From the NCBI RefSeq assembly GCF_020400825.1, contig NZ_JAINVH010000007.1, positions 124,001-188,000 of the forward strand: a stretch of DNA of 64,000 nucleotides. The letters are read 5' to 3'. The translations under genes were made by a program, and so were the position numbers. Origin of the DNA: Streptomyces sp. HPF1205 (lineage in GTDB: Bacteria; Actinomycetota; Actinomycetes; Streptomycetales; Streptomycetaceae). Positions 63,740 through 64,000 of the stretch are shown here, piece after piece. The notes under the pieces were generated by a model. That model made no database searches and was not told where the DNA came from. It worked only from the letters and a program-made list of their open reading frames with translations. The stretch's first letter is position 1; every line of letters begins with the position of its first letter.

Positions 63740-64000
63740 GTGACCGAACTCCGTACTCTTCGCAACTACGTCGACGGAGAGTTCCGCGACGCCGCCGACG
63801 GACGCACCACCGAGGTGATCAACCCGGTGACGGGCCAGGCGTACGCGAAGGCACCGCTGTCCGGCCGGGCCGACGTGGACGCGGCGATGGCCGCGGCCAA
63901 GGCGGCGTTCCCCGGCTGGCGCGACACCACCCCCTCCGAGCGGCAGAAGGCGCTGCTGAGGATCGCCGACGCCGTGGAGGCGCGGGCCGCCGAACTCGTC
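63740..64000 (+). CDS. aldehyde dehydrogenase, N-terminal fragment (cut by window end)
   Basis: The first 87 codons of an ALDH-superfamily gene. LRNYVDGEFRDAADGRTTEV, INPVTGQAYAKAPLSGRADV and AAKAAFPGWRDTTPSERQKA are typical of the N-terminal NAD-binding part of gamma-aminobutyraldehyde/betaine-type enzymes. GTG 63740 has GGGAGA about six bases upstream. The catalytic Cys lies beyond the window, so the substrate cannot be assigned. Confidence 0.88.
   Translation, partial: MTELRTLRNYVDGEFRDAADGRTTEVINPVTGQAYAKAPLSGRADVDAAMAAAKAAFPGWRDTTPSERQKALLRIADAVEARAAELV

Overview
The window is a GC-rich chromosomal segment from an actinomycete, almost certainly Streptomyces or a close relative. The reasons are frequent GTG/TTG starts, very strong G/C bias at third codon positions (which produces long antisense shadow ORFs), and a gene order that matches the conserved core of the Streptomyces chromosome. 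Markers of that core here are smc-glcP-ftsY-nsdA-amtB-glnK-glnD-ffh, rpsP-khpA-rimM-trmD-rplS, four clustered type I signal peptidases, the sporulation sigma factor whiG, and rpsB-tsf-pyrH-frr-cdsA. No mobile element, phage, CRISPR array, tRNA or rRNA gene was recognised. The segment looks vertically inherited.

Layout. 1-7 kb: tail of a probable thiL, thiD, rpmB (reverse), a DAK2/FakA-type kinase gene, recG, rsmD and coaD. 7-11 kb: a coiled-coil envelope or division protein, the yceD-rpmF-rnc cluster and mutM. 11-13 kb: a divergent HxlR regulator/flavodoxin-quinone reductase pair and a secreted CAP protein. 13-20.6 kb: acyP, a small coiled-coil protein, smc, glcP and ftsY. 20.7-29.5 kb: a prim-pol domain protein (reverse), nsdA, the GlnR-type nitrogen operon amtB-glnK plus glnD, and ffh. 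29.6-33.6 kb: a GNAT acetyltransferase, a methyltransferase (reverse), an archaeal-type proS and a zinc-peptidase-like protein. 33.9-36.6 kb: the ribosome and tRNA modification cluster. 36.6-45 kb: lepB x4, a Nudix hydrolase, a DUF2469 protein, yraN, comM and dprA. 45-52.3 kb: whiG, a TetR regulator, an M23 peptidase (reverse), then rpsB, tsf, pyrH, frr and cdsA. 52.4-55.7 kb: a divergent hydrolase/XRE regulator pair and rlmN. 55.8-59.8 kb: a TPP riboswitch controlling a thiamine ABC importer (thiB-thiP-thiQ). 60-64 kb: a reverse two-gene ABC exporter, a tryptophan-attenuated trpS, and the start of an aldehyde dehydrogenase gene.

Functionally the window joins translation and protein export (ribosomal proteins, both SRP GTPases, signal peptidases), chromosome maintenance (SMC, RecG, MutM, DprA/ComM), nitrogen signalling, development (NsdA, WhiG, RNase III), and two thiamine loci (biosynthesis at 0-1 kb, import at 56-60 kb).

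The most interesting signals are mostly non-coding. They are: a complete ribosome-mediated attenuator upstream of trpS (a 19-residue leader peptide with two adjacent Trp codons, mutually exclusive stems and a terminator); a perfect 16-bp hairpin in the probable pyrH leader; very long hairpins after rnc and khpA; several short tandem repeats, one of which forms part of the ftsY terminator; a signal peptidase ORF that runs on for about 350 bp inside the next signal peptidase gene; and recurrent leaderless-type promoters (TAnnnT 6-9 nt before the start codon). All functional names come from reading motifs and gene order. No database search was run.
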